Assembly: GCA_026004675.1 (NCBI GenBank)
Contig: BPJP01000003.1
Location: 62,001 to 126,000 of the forward strand
Direction: 5' to 3'
Length of the DNA stretch: 64,000 nt
Source of the DNA: Gemmatales bacterium
Lineage (GTDB): Bacteria; Planctomycetota; Planctomycetia; Gemmatales; Gemmataceae
The position numbers and the translations under genes were made by a program. This document shows positions 43,818 through 54,169 of this stretch, in pieces (the stretch's first letter is position 1; each line of letters starts with the position of its first letter). The notes beneath the pieces were generated by a model. The model did no database searches. It was not told the origin of the DNA and saw only the letters and a program-made list of their open reading frames with translations.

Positions 43818-45722
43818 TTATGGTTCGTAGCGTTTCAGGATTTCCGCCTGCGGCGCGCCAGCGATCGCTTGGAAGCCGCCTTCGATGATGATGTCGGCGA
43901 GTCGAGCCGTATCGCGGAAATAACGATCGGTCGGATGTTCTCCCGTGATTTTGCGGCGCAAGTCCTGGCAAAGCAAGTCGCCGGCGGCAACCGATGCTTC
44001 TTCTTTTTGCTGGCTTGCCCACAAAGCCGTTACCAGGATCGTAACGGTGTCCTGGACACGCTGGGAGATTTCCGCCATGCGGCACTGGCGATCGGCGAGT
44101 TTGAGTTGGTGCTTGCGCATGGTACTGCTGATTTCCATGGCGTAGCGTTCGAATTGGGACAAAGCAAAATCGACATGGTCTGCCAGTTTCGGGTCCATTG
44201 TCGGCAGGGCTGGGCGTTCGCGTCCGCCGAACTTCTGGCCGACGGCCCATTTGGTATAGGCCAGCAACGGCTTGCGCAACGCCCAGGTATGCAGCGGATT
44301 CATGGGGTTGAAATCGCGGATGCCGCTTTCCTGCAGCGTTCGCCCGATCGGTTCGAAATAGGTCATGCCGTGGTTTTTGACGAGGGTTTTGAAGAATGCC
44401 AGGCCGAGCATTTCGCCCTCCCCTTCGTAAATACACGGCGCCAGGAAGTCGTAGATGTGATCGCCGAAGATGTGGCCATGCAAAAAGGAGCGACCTCCAT
44501 GTGTTTTCATAAACAGGTCGATGGCTGCTTCCTTGAGGGCTTCGCTGCCGAAAATCTTGGCAATGACGCATTCCAATTCGCCACGGTAGCCCTGATCGAT
44601 GAGCCAGGAGCCCCACGCTACCAAGGCATCGCAGCCGACGATGAGGGCCGCCATCCTGGCGATGCGTCGTTTGACGAGTTCCCGAGTGTTGATCGCCTGG
44701 CCGTAAGTGCGGCGGAACGCTGCCCAGGGGAGCATGTTGGCAAGCAAAATCCGCATCGTCCCTGCTGAATTAGCGCATAATGCCAGACGCCCAAGATTGA
44801 GGCCATGATAGGCGATGGTAAGGCCGTCGCCGATGGGCGGCACGAGCAGGTTCTCCTTTGGGATGCGGAACTTGTCGAATCGCAGCCCGTTGTTATGGGC
44901 ATTCTTCAGCGCGTAAAGACCATAGGGTACGATCTGGAATTCGTCGTTTTCTTGTTTGGGTAGTTCCGCGATCAAAACAGCTGGCTTGCCATCGAGAATC
45001 ACTACAAGACCGATGGTTCTTCCCGGAATGGCATTGGTGATGAACAGCTTTTCGCCGGTGACTTCGAAATAGTCGCCTTTCAGCTCGGCTCGGGTCCGCA
45101 GGGCAGTGAGGTCGGAACCCGCGCAGGGTTCGGTCAGGGCGAACGCAGACAACGTTTCTCCAGACGCCAACTTGGGCAAAAACCGCTGTTTTTGTTCTTC
45201 GGTACCGAAGGTCCGTACGGGATCGACGGCGCCGATGCAGCCATGCACAGATGCCAGACCGGCGGTCATGGGGTCATAGGTCGCGACGCGCGTCAAGAAT
45301 GGGGCGAAATGAGAAAACGGCGCCCCTTGTCCGCCATATTTCGGGTCGATCAGCATGCCCCAGTAGCCTGCCTCTGCCAATTCGGCAAGCAAGTCTGGGT
45401 GGAGTTTGCCGTTGTCGTCGAGCAGGCGGTTGCTCAAACGTCTTTGGCGCACGATCTCCACGCAGCGTTCCATCGCCTGGTCGCAAGGGGCCGGTTCCAA
45501 GGGGGGAGGCGCAAAAAGCTCGATGGGAACGCGTTTTTCCCAAACCGCTTTGTGCACCGGACTGCTAACCGTCTGGTACTGCGGTGCGAAAAGAGCCTCG
45601 ACCTGATCATCCGCACGGTCTAAAACACCCGTCCGTTTGGCTTCTTCCTCGCTCTTGCCGCTCAGCCTTAACGCGGTTTCCGCGAAGCTCTTGCGATCGT
45701 CTCCCTTGGTAACGGTCGACAT
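43818..45722 (-). CDS. Long-form acyl-CoA dehydrogenase
   Basis: A 634-residue flavoprotein. The core (about 110-440) has the FAD/substrate motifs FALTEPCAGSDLTALRTRA and ITNAIPGRT, and the catalytic Glu region YEGEGEMLGL. The extra C-terminal domain of about 200 residues is as in very-long-chain acyl-CoA dehydrogenases (FadE/ACADVL type). It oxidises acyl-CoA to the 2-enoyl thioester. ATG 45722 follows CCAAGGAGGTTGTC, so the extension to 45779 is rejected. No other beta-oxidation gene is adjacent. Confidence 0.9.
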   Translation of the reverse strand: MSTVTKGDDRKSFAETALRLSGKSEEEAKRTGVLDRADDQVEALFAPQYQTVSSPVHKAVWEKRVPIELFAPPPLEPAPCDQAMERCVEIVRQRRLSNRLLDDNGKLHPDLLAELAEAGYWGMLIDPKYGGQGAPFSHFAPFLTRVATYDPMTAGLASVHGCIGAVDPVRTFGTEEQKQRFLPKLASGETLSAFALTEPCAGSDLTALRTRAELKGDYFEVTGEKLFITNAIPGRTIGLVVILDGKPAVLIAELPKQENDEFQIVPYGLYALKNAHNNGLRFDKFRIPKENLLVPPIGDGLTIAYHGLNLGRLALCANSAGTMRILLANMLPWAAFRRTYGQAINTRELVKRRIARMAALIVGCDALVAWGSWLIDQGYRGELECVIAKIFGSEALKEAAIDLFMKTHGGRSFLHGHIFGDHIYDFLAPCIYEGEGEMLGLAFFKTLVKNHGMTYFEPIGRTLQESGIRDFNPMNPLHTWALRKPLLAYTKWAVGQKFGGRERPALPTMDPKLADHVDFALSQFERYAMEISSTMRKHQLKLADRQCRMAEISQRVQDTVTILVTALWASQQKEEASVAAGDLLCQDLRRKITGEHPTDRYFRDTARLADIIIEGGFQAIAGAPQAEILKRYEP

Positions 45723-46009
45723 GACAACCTCCTTGGCTGGTTTTAGACTTGCCGGCATTTTTTGCGTTTGAAATTGCATCCGCCGGTCTTTTAGGATGAC
45801 AGGTCAACATGAGGTTTTAGCCTGGATGTCGGCCCTCTGTTATTCTACGCCAAGACAGCGATGAAAAGGAACGCCAAGTGAAATAAACCCTGCAGGTTAC
45901 GCGTTTTGGCCAGGTTCGCTATGCTGAGGGGAGTCGGCAGCGGTCTGCCACGATTGAAATCGACCGAAACAGCTTGCAGCCTTTAGCCTTAAAGAGGTCG
46001 ACGTTGACG

Positions 46010-47011
46010 ATGAAGCATTGGGCATTGGCTAGTCTTCTCATTTTGTTAGAGGCAGGCGGTGTTTTGGCCGTCGAGACGGTCAAATGGGTTCCGCTGCCGG
46101 AAGTGCGATCCCCTCGCGACAATCCGCTGACGTCCGCCAAGGTCGCTTTGGGCCGCCAGCTTTTTTTCGACAAGCGCCTCTCGCGCGACCATTCCCTATC
46201 GTGTGCGTCGTGCCATGACCCCGCGAAAGGATGGAGCAATGCCGCTCCGCTGGCAACTGGAATAGACCAGCAGCCGAGCCGCCGACATGTGCCGACATTG
46301 GTCAACGTCGCTTTTCAAAGCTCCTTTTTCTGGGACGGGCGGGCCGGTTCGCTGGAAGAACAAGCCTTGAAACCGATTGAAAACCCGGCCGAGATGGGAA
46401 TGCCTGTCGGCGATCTGGTCAAGAAGCTGAACGCGATCACCGGTTACCGAACCCAGTTTGAAAAGGTATTCGGGACGCCCGCGACGCCGAAAACAATTGC
46501 GAAAGCATTGGCCGCTTATCAACGCACCATTATCTCGCGAAACGCGCCGGTTGATCGGTACTTTCGTGGTGACAAGAAGGCCTTGTCACCGCCAGCAGAG
46601 CGCGGACTGAAGCTGTTTTTCGGCCAGGCGCGGTGCCATCTTTGTCACGCCGGACCGAATTTCACTGATGGTTCCTTTCATAATATCGGCATCGGGCTGA
46701 AATCGGCCGATGGCGGTCGCGAACAGATAACCGGCAAAAAATCGGATCACAAGGCATTCAAAACTCCGACTCTGCGCGAAATTGCGCGCACGGCGCCATA
46801 CATGCACGATGGTAGTTTCGCCACGCTGAAACAGGTCGTGCAGCACTACAACTTCGGAGGCGTCAGCGACCAGCCGAACCCCCATCGTGACGAGCGACTC
46901 GAAGTCCTCTATCTCGGCGAGGATCAGGTAGCCGATCTGGTGACTTTTCTCAAAGAGGGACTTAGCAGTCCCGACTATCCGTTGCACAAAGCGCCGACGC
47001 TGCCGAAGTAA
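46010..47011 (+). CDS. Di-haem cytochrome c peroxidase (MauG/CcpA family)
   Basis: A 333-residue periplasmic protein with signal peptide (WALASLLILLEAGGVLA). It has two c-type haem motifs, CASCH near residue 64 and CHLCH near residue 205, plus the family motifs LFFDKRLSRDHSLSC, FFWDGRAGSLEEQALKPI, and FKTPTLREIARTAPYMHDGS with a distal Met ligand. It reduces peroxide using cytochrome electrons or oxidises another substrate. ATG 46010 was chosen over 45974 because the signal peptide starts there. Confidence 0.93.
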   Translation: MKHWALASLLILLEAGGVLAVETVKWVPLPEVRSPRDNPLTSAKVALGRQLFFDKRLSRDHSLSCASCHDPAKGWSNAAPLATGIDQQPSRRHVPTLVNVAFQSSFFWDGRAGSLEEQALKPIENPAEMGMPVGDLVKKLNAITGYRTQFEKVFGTPATPKTIAKALAAYQRTIISRNAPVDRYFRGDKKALSPPAERGLKLFFGQARCHLCHAGPNFTDGSFHNIGIGLKSADGGREQITGKKSDHKAFKTPTLREIARTAPYMHDGSFATLKQVVQHYNFGGVSDQPNPHRDERLEVLYLGEDQVADLVTFLKEGLSSPDYPLHKAPTLPK

Positions 47012-47040
47012 GGAAGTTTTCGAAACGAGTTTCTCATGGC

Positions 47041-48390
47041 CTAAGGTTGCCGTTCCGATTCCGGAATGTGCACGACACACATGGCACAGGCGTTGAAACG
47101 AAGCCGTCTGCCGAGGTCCTCGCGTTTGGTGCCGTAATTGCCGTTCCAAGTGATATAGACCTTGTCGCCTTCGGGCGATACGGCTGAGCCGAATGTCCCC
47201 AAAGCGACGTAGCCGTAGCGGTCGTACAAGTACGGGTGCAGAAAGGCGATCACTTTTCGCGTTTTTGTTTTGACGTCGTATTGCACAAGAGGCGTGCCAT
47301 CGTCTTGCGAGCCGCCGTGAGCGCCGGCAACAAAGTAGAGATAACGACCGGTCTTCATGTCCGCGTCGATCGACGTGATATACGTCTTCGTCCCGACCAC
47401 GCACGGCCCCAGGTATTCCGCTTTTTCGGTTTTGGTGTTGAACGCCCAAAGATTGTCGCCATTGACGGAATAGACGATGTTTTGCGGCGTCTCCAGGGTG
47501 GCGGAGCGCAAACCGACACGGGCGTCGATTTCAACCGGCTTGCCGGGTTTTTCGGGATCGAAACGAACGAGTTTGTCAGGTTCACCGGTCCGGTTCGGGC
47601 TGCTCTGCGTTCCATTGAAGTACACCCTGCCGGTCGACCTGGCGAAAATGAGATAGCGGTAAGGTCCTTTGTCGTCACTGTAAAGAACCTTGCGTTTGCG
47701 GACGTCGTAAGCGAGAAACTTGGGACCGGCTTTATTCAGACCGTCCTGGGTCCCTGCGTACCAGATCAAGCGGTCCGGGTCGAGCATGCCGGTGGGCAAC
47801 GATTGCATTTTCAAAGGCTGGGCAGCGACGATTTCCGTTTTGCCTGTTTGCGGATGATGGCGAAGAATCCAGTCTCCTTCATAATGAAAATCCGGGTTGA
47901 ACGCCACGCGAGTCGAGCCGCGATGCGTCGAAAAATACAACCAGCCGTCGCTGCCGAGGTCGATTCGACTATGGATTTTGCCTGGGGTGTAGTATCCCTT
48001 TGGCCTGTTCAAAGTTTTTCGTACGTCGACGATTCTCTTGAGCGTTTTCTTGGTACTGTCGTACTGGTAAACGTAGGCGTTGCCTTCGGGAGAGAGGTGG
48101 TCGCCGATCGACGAGTAATAGAGATCGCCGACAGCGAGGCTGTCCCCCCAGACGGACCACGGCCTGCCAGGGTACGTCTGCCCAGGATAAAAAGCGAAAT
48201 CGACGACAGGTGCGGTTTTGGCGATCTTGGTTCCTGGCTTCAATTTGGAAATGGGCTTGAGTAGCTGCGGCGACGTGCCGCTGTCCACCATCTTGCCGCC
48301 AGGCAGCGCCGGCGGTTTGAAGTCCTGGGCATCAAGCGATCCCAAGCTCAACAGGAGAAAAGCCCCTGACACAAATGCTCTGAAAAACAC
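47041..48390 (-). CDS. Exported beta-propeller-like protein
   Basis: A 449-residue protein with a signal peptide (VFFRAFVSGAFLLLSLGSL, then DAQ), start GTG 48390. It has repeated beta-strand motifs with DxxG-type turns (YYSSIGDHLSPEGNAYVYQY, DLGSDGWLYFSTHRGSTRV, RTGEPDKLVRFDPEKP) typical of NHL/SMP-30-like propellers. There is a single CAMCV near the end but no CxxCH haem motif. No catalytic residue can be assigned. It is convergent with the peroxidase gene. Confidence 0.78.
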   Translation of the reverse strand: MFFRAFVSGAFLLLSLGSLDAQDFKPPALPGGKMVDSGTSPQLLKPISKLKPGTKIAKTAPVVDFAFYPGQTYPGRPWSVWGDSLAVGDLYYSSIGDHLSPEGNAYVYQYDSTKKTLKRIVDVRKTLNRPKGYYTPGKIHSRIDLGSDGWLYFSTHRGSTRVAFNPDFHYEGDWILRHHPQTGKTEIVAAQPLKMQSLPTGMLDPDRLIWYAGTQDGLNKAGPKFLAYDVRKRKVLYSDDKGPYRYLIFARSTGRVYFNGTQSSPNRTGEPDKLVRFDPEKPGKPVEIDARVGLRSATLETPQNIVYSVNGDNLWAFNTKTEKAEYLGPCVVGTKTYITSIDADMKTGRYLYFVAGAHGGSQDDGTPLVQYDVKTKTRKVIAFLHPYLYDRYGYVALGTFGSAVSPEGDKVYITWNGNYGTKREDLGRRLRFNACAMCVVHIPESERQP

Positions 48391-48462
48391 AGTCGTTCTC
48401 CCTTCGTGTTGATGTCTTAGACGGTAGCCAATCCGAGGATCATACGGTAAGGTTCCTGGCGG

Positions 48463-50061
48463 TCATTCGTGGACGATCAATTTTTGATCGGCGGCAACGC
48501 CGAGCTTGTCGATGACCCTGCCGTCAGGCAATTTGACGCGGACGTCCGCTTTGGTTTCGTTGCCGAGACCAAAATGGCAGTAAGCGGGCTGGCCACTGGC
48601 ATATCCGTAGCCGGTGCTGATTTCTTGGAAGCCGAGCAAAGCTTCCGGCTTACCGATCTTGCCTGGCCGGTAGACCTTGACTTGGGCACCGATTCCCATG
48701 CGATTCATTTTCGTGCCGACGACGTGAACATCGAGCCAATGCCGTTTAGGGCTAATGTTGTGCAAAAGTCGGCAATGGTTTCCTCGAAACCAATTGATGA
48801 GGAACAGGTCGATTCGCCCGTCGTTGTCGTAATCGCCGCTTGGGCCAGCGGGATAGTAGACCATCGCCTCGCCGATGGCCCGTGGAGCTTTGAAGCGCGG
48901 CACGCCGTTTTTAACACCTTCGTTGCGAAACGTCAGGACGGTGACACTGCCGTCTTTGTCCAGCCAGGCCGTGGAGAAATAGATGTCTGGCCAACCATCG
49001 TTGTCGAAATCCTGGATTTCGACGTGGGGCGATTTGTTGGGAAGCTGCGCTGGCATGCCCGCCTCTATGGAGACGTCGCGGAACTGCGGCACGCCGTTGT
49101 TCAGCCCTTCGTTGAGGTAAATGCGATTACGGGCTTTTTCATGATGGATGCCGACGACCAGATCGAGTCGGCCATCGCGATTGAGATCGCCGAAAGCCGC
49201 CCCACAGGGCCAGTCTTCATTGTCGAGAGGCTGCCAGGCGAACAGCTTCCGCAAGGAAGCCGGCTCGACGTACCGCCCTTCTTTGGTGCTCAAGAACAGA
49301 CGGTTGCTGTGGGCGATGAAGAAATCGGGTCGGCCATCTTCATTCAAATCGGCGACGGCCAATCCGAGGCCGAAGAGGTCGTTTGGCAAGCCGACTGCTT
49401 TCGTCACGTCCTCGAATTGGAGATTGCCCCGATTGCGAAGCAGAACCGACCGGGGATTCCTGGTAAAGCGATCTTCGACAAGGAGGAGATCGAGCAAGCC
49501 ATCCTGGTTGTAATCGAAGACGCCGATGTTGCGCGCGGTGCCGAGCGATTCCGGGCAGGCGCCACTTGATTTCGTGATGTCGATCCACTTTTTGCCGTCG
49601 AAACGAAACAAATTGGAATGCCGAAGCTGCGAATCTCTCTGAGGCTGCACTTTGAGACTGGAACGCCCTTTGGTGTTGTTGGCGACATACAGTTCCAATT
49701 TGCCGTCGTTATCAAGGTCGGCAAAGACGGCGCCGCTGGTCCGGGCATAGAATTCGAGGATGTCCTCTCGAACGCGTTGGAACTTGCCGTTGCCCAGATT
49801 GCGGAAAAGCCGATTGGGGACAGGGCCTTTTGCCGGTTCATAAGCGTCGTTCGGTCGATCGCAGAACCCGCCCACGTAGAGATCGATCAGGCCGTCGCCA
49901 TCATAATCGCCGAAAGCGCCGCCATGTCCCATGATTCCCGACAGCGGTTCGTAAAGTCCCGCTTCACGGGTGACTTCTTTGAACCGAATTTGGGCGAAGA
50001 CATGGTTGGCAAAGCAAAGGAACGCCGCCAACAGCGTCAACGAGCATCGCAATGGATTCAT
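48463..50061 (-). CDS. ASPIC/UnbV (CRTAC1-type) FG-GAP repeat protein
   Basis: A 532-residue exported protein with signal peptide (LTLLAAFLCFANHVFA). Multiple FG-GAP/VCBS calcium-binding repeats are visible (GGAFGDYDGDGLIDLYVGG, VFADLDNDGKLELYVANN, GVFDYNQDGLLDLLLVED, AFGDLNRDGRLDLVVG). The C-terminus has the ASPIC/UnbV domain (GAQVKVYRPGKIGKPEALLGFQ region, HFGLGNETKADVRVKLPDG). The family is greatly expanded in planctomycetes; its role in adhesion or substrate binding is inferred. Confidence 0.9.
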   Translation of the reverse strand: MNPLRCSLTLLAAFLCFANHVFAQIRFKEVTREAGLYEPLSGIMGHGGAFGDYDGDGLIDLYVGGFCDRPNDAYEPAKGPVPNRLFRNLGNGKFQRVREDILEFYARTSGAVFADLDNDGKLELYVANNTKGRSSLKVQPQRDSQLRHSNLFRFDGKKWIDITKSSGACPESLGTARNIGVFDYNQDGLLDLLLVEDRFTRNPRSVLLRNRGNLQFEDVTKAVGLPNDLFGLGLAVADLNEDGRPDFFIAHSNRLFLSTKEGRYVEPASLRKLFAWQPLDNEDWPCGAAFGDLNRDGRLDLVVGIHHEKARNRIYLNEGLNNGVPQFRDVSIEAGMPAQLPNKSPHVEIQDFDNDGWPDIYFSTAWLDKDGSVTVLTFRNEGVKNGVPRFKAPRAIGEAMVYYPAGPSGDYDNDGRIDLFLINWFRGNHCRLLHNISPKRHWLDVHVVGTKMNRMGIGAQVKVYRPGKIGKPEALLGFQEISTGYGYASGQPAYCHFGLGNETKADVRVKLPDGRVIDKLGVAADQKLIVHE

Positions 50062-50171
50062 GGCTCCCTCAAGCTACTAAGCGTATCTTGAGTGCCGATG
50101 ATACAGCGCTTACGACAGGTGCACAAGGAAAGCTGAGTTTTTTGCCAGCGGTCGGGGTGGTTCTCATGTTC

Positions 50172-51224
50172 TCAGCCTGCCAGTTCGCCAGCGTCGCCCT
50201 GCTGTTGAAACTCGCTCAATTTTTTGTGCAAGGTATTGCGATTGATTCCAAGCCGAGCCGCGGCCTTGATCTGGACCTGGTCGCACCGTTGCATGATCTG
50301 TTCGATCAGTTCTCGTTCCACGCTGCCGACGAGCCGCGTATACAGGGAGCCTTCGTCGTCGGCTAAGGCGTCGATACTCATACGAACGAAGTCTTGCACA
50401 AGTCCGCGAAAATCTTGCCCCGTCCGCCTGGGCGGGCAGGCTCTCTCTTCAGGCGGCGGCAGAATCATCTCCGCGGTGAGTTCATCCTCCGAATGAAGAA
50501 CGATCGCCCGTTCAATGTAGTTTTCAAGTTCCCGAACATTGCCCGGCCAATTGTATTCTCTCAAAGCTCGAAGAGCATCGGCAGTGAGCCTGGGAGGTTC
50601 CCGGCGGTTCTCTTCGCTGTAACGTTCAACGAAATGTAGCGCCAGAGCAATGACGTCGTCGCCACGTTCGCGCAGCGGCGGGAGTACAATCGGTACGACG
50701 TTGAGACGGTAGTAGAGATCATCCCGAAACCGACCAGCAGCGATCTCATCCTCCAGGCGGCGATTGGTCGCCGCGATGACGCGCGTGTCGACGCGAATCG
50801 TTCGGCTTTCACCAACGCGCTCGAATTCGCGCTCCTGGAGTACCCGAAGGAGCTTGACTTGAAGCTTCTGGCTGATGCTGTTGATTTCGTCGAGAAAGAT
50901 GGTTCCGCCGTGGGCGGCTTCGAAACGCCCGGTTTTGTTGTCCACCGCACCCGTAAAAGCGCCTTTGATATGGCCAAACAACTCGCTTTCAAGGAGGCTC
51001 TCACTCAAGGCACCGCAATTGACCCGTACATAGGGGCCATCTTCGCGGCGGCTGAGTCGATGGATCGCGCGGGCAATCAATTCCTTGCCGGTTCCCGTTT
51101 CACCAATCAACAGGACACTGGCCCGAGTCGGCGCCACTAGCCGCGTTATGCGGGCCACTCGGCGCATCGGCGGACTGCTACCTATGATCCCCGGCAGAGG
51201 TTCGTCAAGTTCGGCCGAATTCAT
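50172..51224 (-). CDS. Receiver-less sigma-54 activator (enhancer-binding protein)
   Basis: A 350-residue AAA+ activator of sigma-54 RNA polymerase. Walker A is [11 protein letters not shown], followed by the sigma-54 contact loop [13 protein letters not shown], Walker [10 protein letters not shown], the R-finger region ERGDDV, and a Fis-type HTH at the C-terminus ([20 protein letters not shown]). There is no receiver, GAF, PAS or FHA input domain before the AAA+ core, which starts near residue 10, so regulation must come from a partner protein or from transcription. It follows the sigma-factor gene by 75 bases on the same strand. ATG 51224 gives a natural N-terminus. Confidence 0.9.
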   Translation of the reverse strand: MNSAELDEPLPGIIGSSPPMRRVARITRLVAPTRASVLLIGETGTGKELIARAIHRLSRREDGPYVRVNCGALSESLLESELFGHIKGAFTGAVDNKTGRFEAAHGGTIFLDEINSISQKLQVKLLRVLQEREFERVGESRTIRVDTRVIAATNRRLEDEIAAGRFRDDLYYRLNVVPIVLPPLRERGDDVIALALHFVERYSEENRREPPRLTADALRALREYNWPGNVRELENYIERAIVLHSEDELTAEMILPPPEERACPPRRTGQDFRGLVQDFVRMSIDALADDEGSLYTRLVGSVERELIEQIMQRCDQVQIKAAARLGINRNTLHKKLSEFQQQGDAGELAG

Positions 51225-51299
51225 CTGCTTATCCTGATTCGCCAACGGTCTTGGACGGTCGGCGTCCTTTGGCGCCGCAAGCAACAAAGAACAGAAAAC

Positions 51300-52268
51300 T
51301 TATTGTAAAGACTGGGGGGGCTTTCTGCCCCGTTTTGACAGCATTTCAGCTAGTCGGTCGGCGGAAAGCTTTGGCTCGTCAAGGAGAAGATTCCCCATCT
51401 CGGCATACATCAGCGAAGACAAGTCCTCCCCAACCCATCCTTCTTCCGCCAGCCGACGCTGAACGTGTTCCAGGCAGTGATGCCGCAGCTGGGTGATCTG
51501 TCGGGATATCGTTCCTTCATGGACGCCCAGAAGTTGTGCCACCTCGCGCTGAGTTTGACGATAGCGGATGCGCAGCCCCAGGATCAATAATTCCATCTCG
51601 CCCAGTTGGTTTAGCCAATCGCGTGCGGCTCGGCAAAAGGGTTCATGCCAGCGGCCATTGGGTTGCTCCGGCAACGGCAGGGCAATGTCGTCGTCCGGCA
51701 AAGGTTGCAAATGGCTCCGTTGTCTCAGTTGGGAAATGTGCCAGTTTTGAAAAACTCGAATCAACCAGGGGACCAGCGGGCGCTGGCCGTCATAGCGCGC
51801 CAGGACACCCATGCCGTCGGCTGTCTCCGACACCAAGAGTTGGCTCCAGAACTCCGACACCGCCGCGTCCTGCTTCTCTTCGTCGCCGGGGTAAAGTCTC
51901 GCTGCGCGGGCTCGCAAAGCATCCACCAGCAGACAATCGGTCCGATTGGCTCGGGCTGAAAAAAGGCATTCCCACGCTGTTTCGATCCCTTCCAGGCAGC
52001 CGACCGCCAAATACCAATCGACGGGATAGAGCCTGTCGAAATAATTGTCCCAGCAAACAGCCTGGTCTGATTTCGACTGAAATAGAGCGAAGGTGCGCCG
52101 CAAATGTCCCGTGAACACGTCGACGGCCAATTGCAGGAAGGGAAGTTGCAGCCGACAGAAGTGATACAAAAGTGCGACTCGTGCCGGCGGCGGCTTCGGT
52201 AATGTCGGGCTGGTTTCCTTCATCACGGCCCAAAGCAACGAAGAGTCTTTTGCGTTTGCCGGTCGCAT
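51300..52268 (-). CDS. Sigma-70 family RNA polymerase sigma factor (ECF-like)
   Basis: A 322-residue protein with an N-terminal extension of about 75 residues, a sigma region-2-like segment (VDALRARAARLYPGDEEKQD, then LVPWLIRVFQNWHISQLRQR), and region-4-like HTH (RYRQTQREVAQLLGVHEGTI, then SRQITQLRHH). It is longer than ordinary ECF factors and has a C-terminal tail (EMLSKRGRKPPQ). It is the first gene of a two-gene operon with the sigma-54 activator and is divergent from the FHA-GAF-phosphatase gene. No anti-sigma gene is adjacent. Confidence 0.8.
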   Translation of the reverse strand: MRPANAKDSSLLWAVMKETSPTLPKPPPARVALLYHFCRLQLPFLQLAVDVFTGHLRRTFALFQSKSDQAVCWDNYFDRLYPVDWYLAVGCLEGIETAWECLFSARANRTDCLLVDALRARAARLYPGDEEKQDAAVSEFWSQLLVSETADGMGVLARYDGQRPLVPWLIRVFQNWHISQLRQRSHLQPLPDDDIALPLPEQPNGRWHEPFCRAARDWLNQLGEMELLILGLRIRYRQTQREVAQLLGVHEGTISRQITQLRHHCLEHVQRRLAEEGWVGEDLSSLMYAEMGNLLLDEPKLSADRLAEMLSKRGRKPPQSLQ

Positions 52269-52446
52269 CAGCGTGTGCCTTCGTCAGACATTTTACGGGG
52301 TTGCCACCAGCTGCACAATTACAGGTGCCGCCAAAACAACCCCTGACGGGTACATGCTCGCCGGGCAATTCCTTTCCGGTTTCTTGAATCTTTACTAGCC
52401 GTTGTTGTAGAATCGGCTGTTGTTGCATTGTCTTCGCGGAGTCACA

Positions 52447-54072
52447 ATGGCCTCGTTGTTCATTAGAAAAGGTGGCCCCCTGGGACGCTACGAAATCAAT
52501 CATGATCGTATCGTTCTTGGTCGGAACCCCGACTGCCATATCGTTATCAGCGGCACCGCCGTCAGTCGCGCCCATGCCAACATCGTCAGGATCGACGGCC
52601 AGTATTTCATCGAAGATATGAACAGCCGCAACGGCACCCTCGTCAACAATATTCCAGTCAAAGGGCGCGTTCCGCTGCGCGACAAGGATACGATCAAAAT
52701 ATGCGATTTCTTGTGTACGTTTCATGCAACTTCGGAACCTGACCCGATCGACGATTCGGCAGGGAGCAGCATCGAGGCGACGCTACAAAACTCGGATCCC
52801 CGTTTTCTGCTGCAGACCCAGCCAGCCGAAAAACTGCAGGCCCTTTTGGAGATCACCAACAACCTGAGCAAAACACTCGAACTGCGCTCGCTGTTGCCGA
52901 ACATCGCGGATAACTTGTTTAAGCTATACAAGCAAGCCGACCGCTGTTTCATCATCCTCGAGGACGAGCAGTCCAAACGACTGGTCCCTCGAGTGATCAA
53001 GACGCGGCGTGCCAACGACGAAACCACGGCTCGTTTTAGCCGGACTATTATCGAACAATGCGTCAAATCGGTTCAGGCCATTTTGAGCGAGGATGCCAGC
53101 AGTGACGAAAAATTCGCCATGAGCCAGAGCATTGCCGACTTTCGCATTCGCTCGGTGATGTGCGCGCCGCTGTGGACGCAGAACAACAAAGGCATTGGCG
53201 TCATCCAGCTCGATACCCAGGACCGGTCCAAGAAATTCACCAACGACGACCTGAAACTGTTGATGGCAGTCGCTGCCCAGGCGTCGGTCGCCCTGGAGAA
53301 TGCCAAGCTGCACCAGGATTTGCTCGCTCGCGAACGCATGCTGCGAGACCTCGAATTGGCTCGCGAAGTGCAGCGCGGGTTTTTGCCGGCCAACCCGCCG
53401 GTTCGGCCCGGCTACGAGTTCTTCGGCCACTACGAGTCGGCATACCAGGTCGGGGGAGATTACTACGACTTCATTCCGCTTCCCGACGGCGGCGTCGTGG
53501 TTGCGCTCGGCGACGTCGCGGGCAAAGGGGTGGCTGCTGCCCTGTTGATGGCCAAACTCAGCTCCGATGCTCGCTTCTGCGTCTCAACGCAGCCCGATTT
53601 GCCATCTGCCGTCACTTCGTTGAACAACCAACTAAACCAATCGGTACTTTCGGAACGTTTTGTCACCTTCGTGGCTGGACGCCTCGATTGTGCCGCACAT
53701 GCCGTCTCGCTGGTCAGTGCCGGCCATCCGCCGCCTCTGCTCTACCAGCGCGATACCGGCAACGTGCTTACGCCTCTCGACCAGAAGATCATTGGCCTGC
53801 CGCTTGGCGTGATGGATGGTTTCACCTACGAAGCCCAAACCATCAAATTGCAACCCGGCGATACGGTCTTGTTCTTCAGTGACGGCGTCACCGAAGCGAT
53901 GAATACCAAGAACGAGGAACTCCGCCTGGAAGGGCTGATGCGCGCTTTGCAAGGCGAAAAAGGGCTGGGGCCAAAGGCCGTCGTGGAGCGCGCCGTCAAA
54001 GTCGTCAAACAACATGCCGCCGGACGCAGCCAGCATGACGACTTGACTCTCGTGGCCTTCGGTCGGCTGTAG
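52447..54072 (+). CDS. FHA-GAF-SpoIIE/PP2C phosphatase
   Basis: A 541-residue cytoplasmic signalling protein. FHA domain at about 1-95 (IVLGRNPDCHIVISGTAVSR, NSRNGTLVNN); GAF domain about 135-300 (SVMCAPLWTQNNKGIGVIQL); short coiled coil about 300-330 (LARERMLRDLELAREVQ); then SpoIIE-type PP2C about 330-541 (QVGGDYYDFIPL, GDVAGKGVAAALLMAKL, FFSDGVTEAMN, HDDLTLVAF). It should dephosphorylate Ser/Thr on an anti-sigma antagonist or similar partner, in response to a small ligand and a phospho-Thr docking site. ATG 52447 has CGCGGAGTCACA upstream. Confidence 0.92.
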   Translation: MASLFIRKGGPLGRYEINHDRIVLGRNPDCHIVISGTAVSRAHANIVRIDGQYFIEDMNSRNGTLVNNIPVKGRVPLRDKDTIKICDFLCTFHATSEPDPIDDSAGSSIEATLQNSDPRFLLQTQPAEKLQALLEITNNLSKTLELRSLLPNIADNLFKLYKQADRCFIILEDEQSKRLVPRVIKTRRANDETTARFSRTIIEQCVKSVQAILSEDASSDEKFAMSQSIADFRIRSVMCAPLWTQNNKGIGVIQLDTQDRSKKFTNDDLKLLMAVAAQASVALENAKLHQDLLARERMLRDLELAREVQRGFLPANPPVRPGYEFFGHYESAYQVGGDYYDFIPLPDGGVVVALGDVAGKGVAAALLMAKLSSDARFCVSTQPDLPSAVTSLNNQLNQSVLSERFVTFVAGRLDCAAHAVSLVSAGHPPPLLYQRDTGNVLTPLDQKIIGLPLGVMDGFTYEAQTIKLQPGDTVLFFSDGVTEAMNTKNEELRLEGLMRALQGEKGLGPKAVVERAVKVVKQHAAGRSQHDDLTLVAFGRL

Positions 54073-54169
54073 TGGATAAAGAGAGGACGGGATTGGGAGC
54101 ATAATGGTAAATTACAATAGGAATGCATCTCTCTTGGACTGGAGTTGAGGGACAAAAAGGAGGAGGGTC

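Noticed and set aside
43705-44616. 5' extension of the 43.1-43.7 kb minus-strand gene
   Set aside because: The extension overlaps the acyl-CoA dehydrogenase gene in another frame; the real protein starts at 43704.
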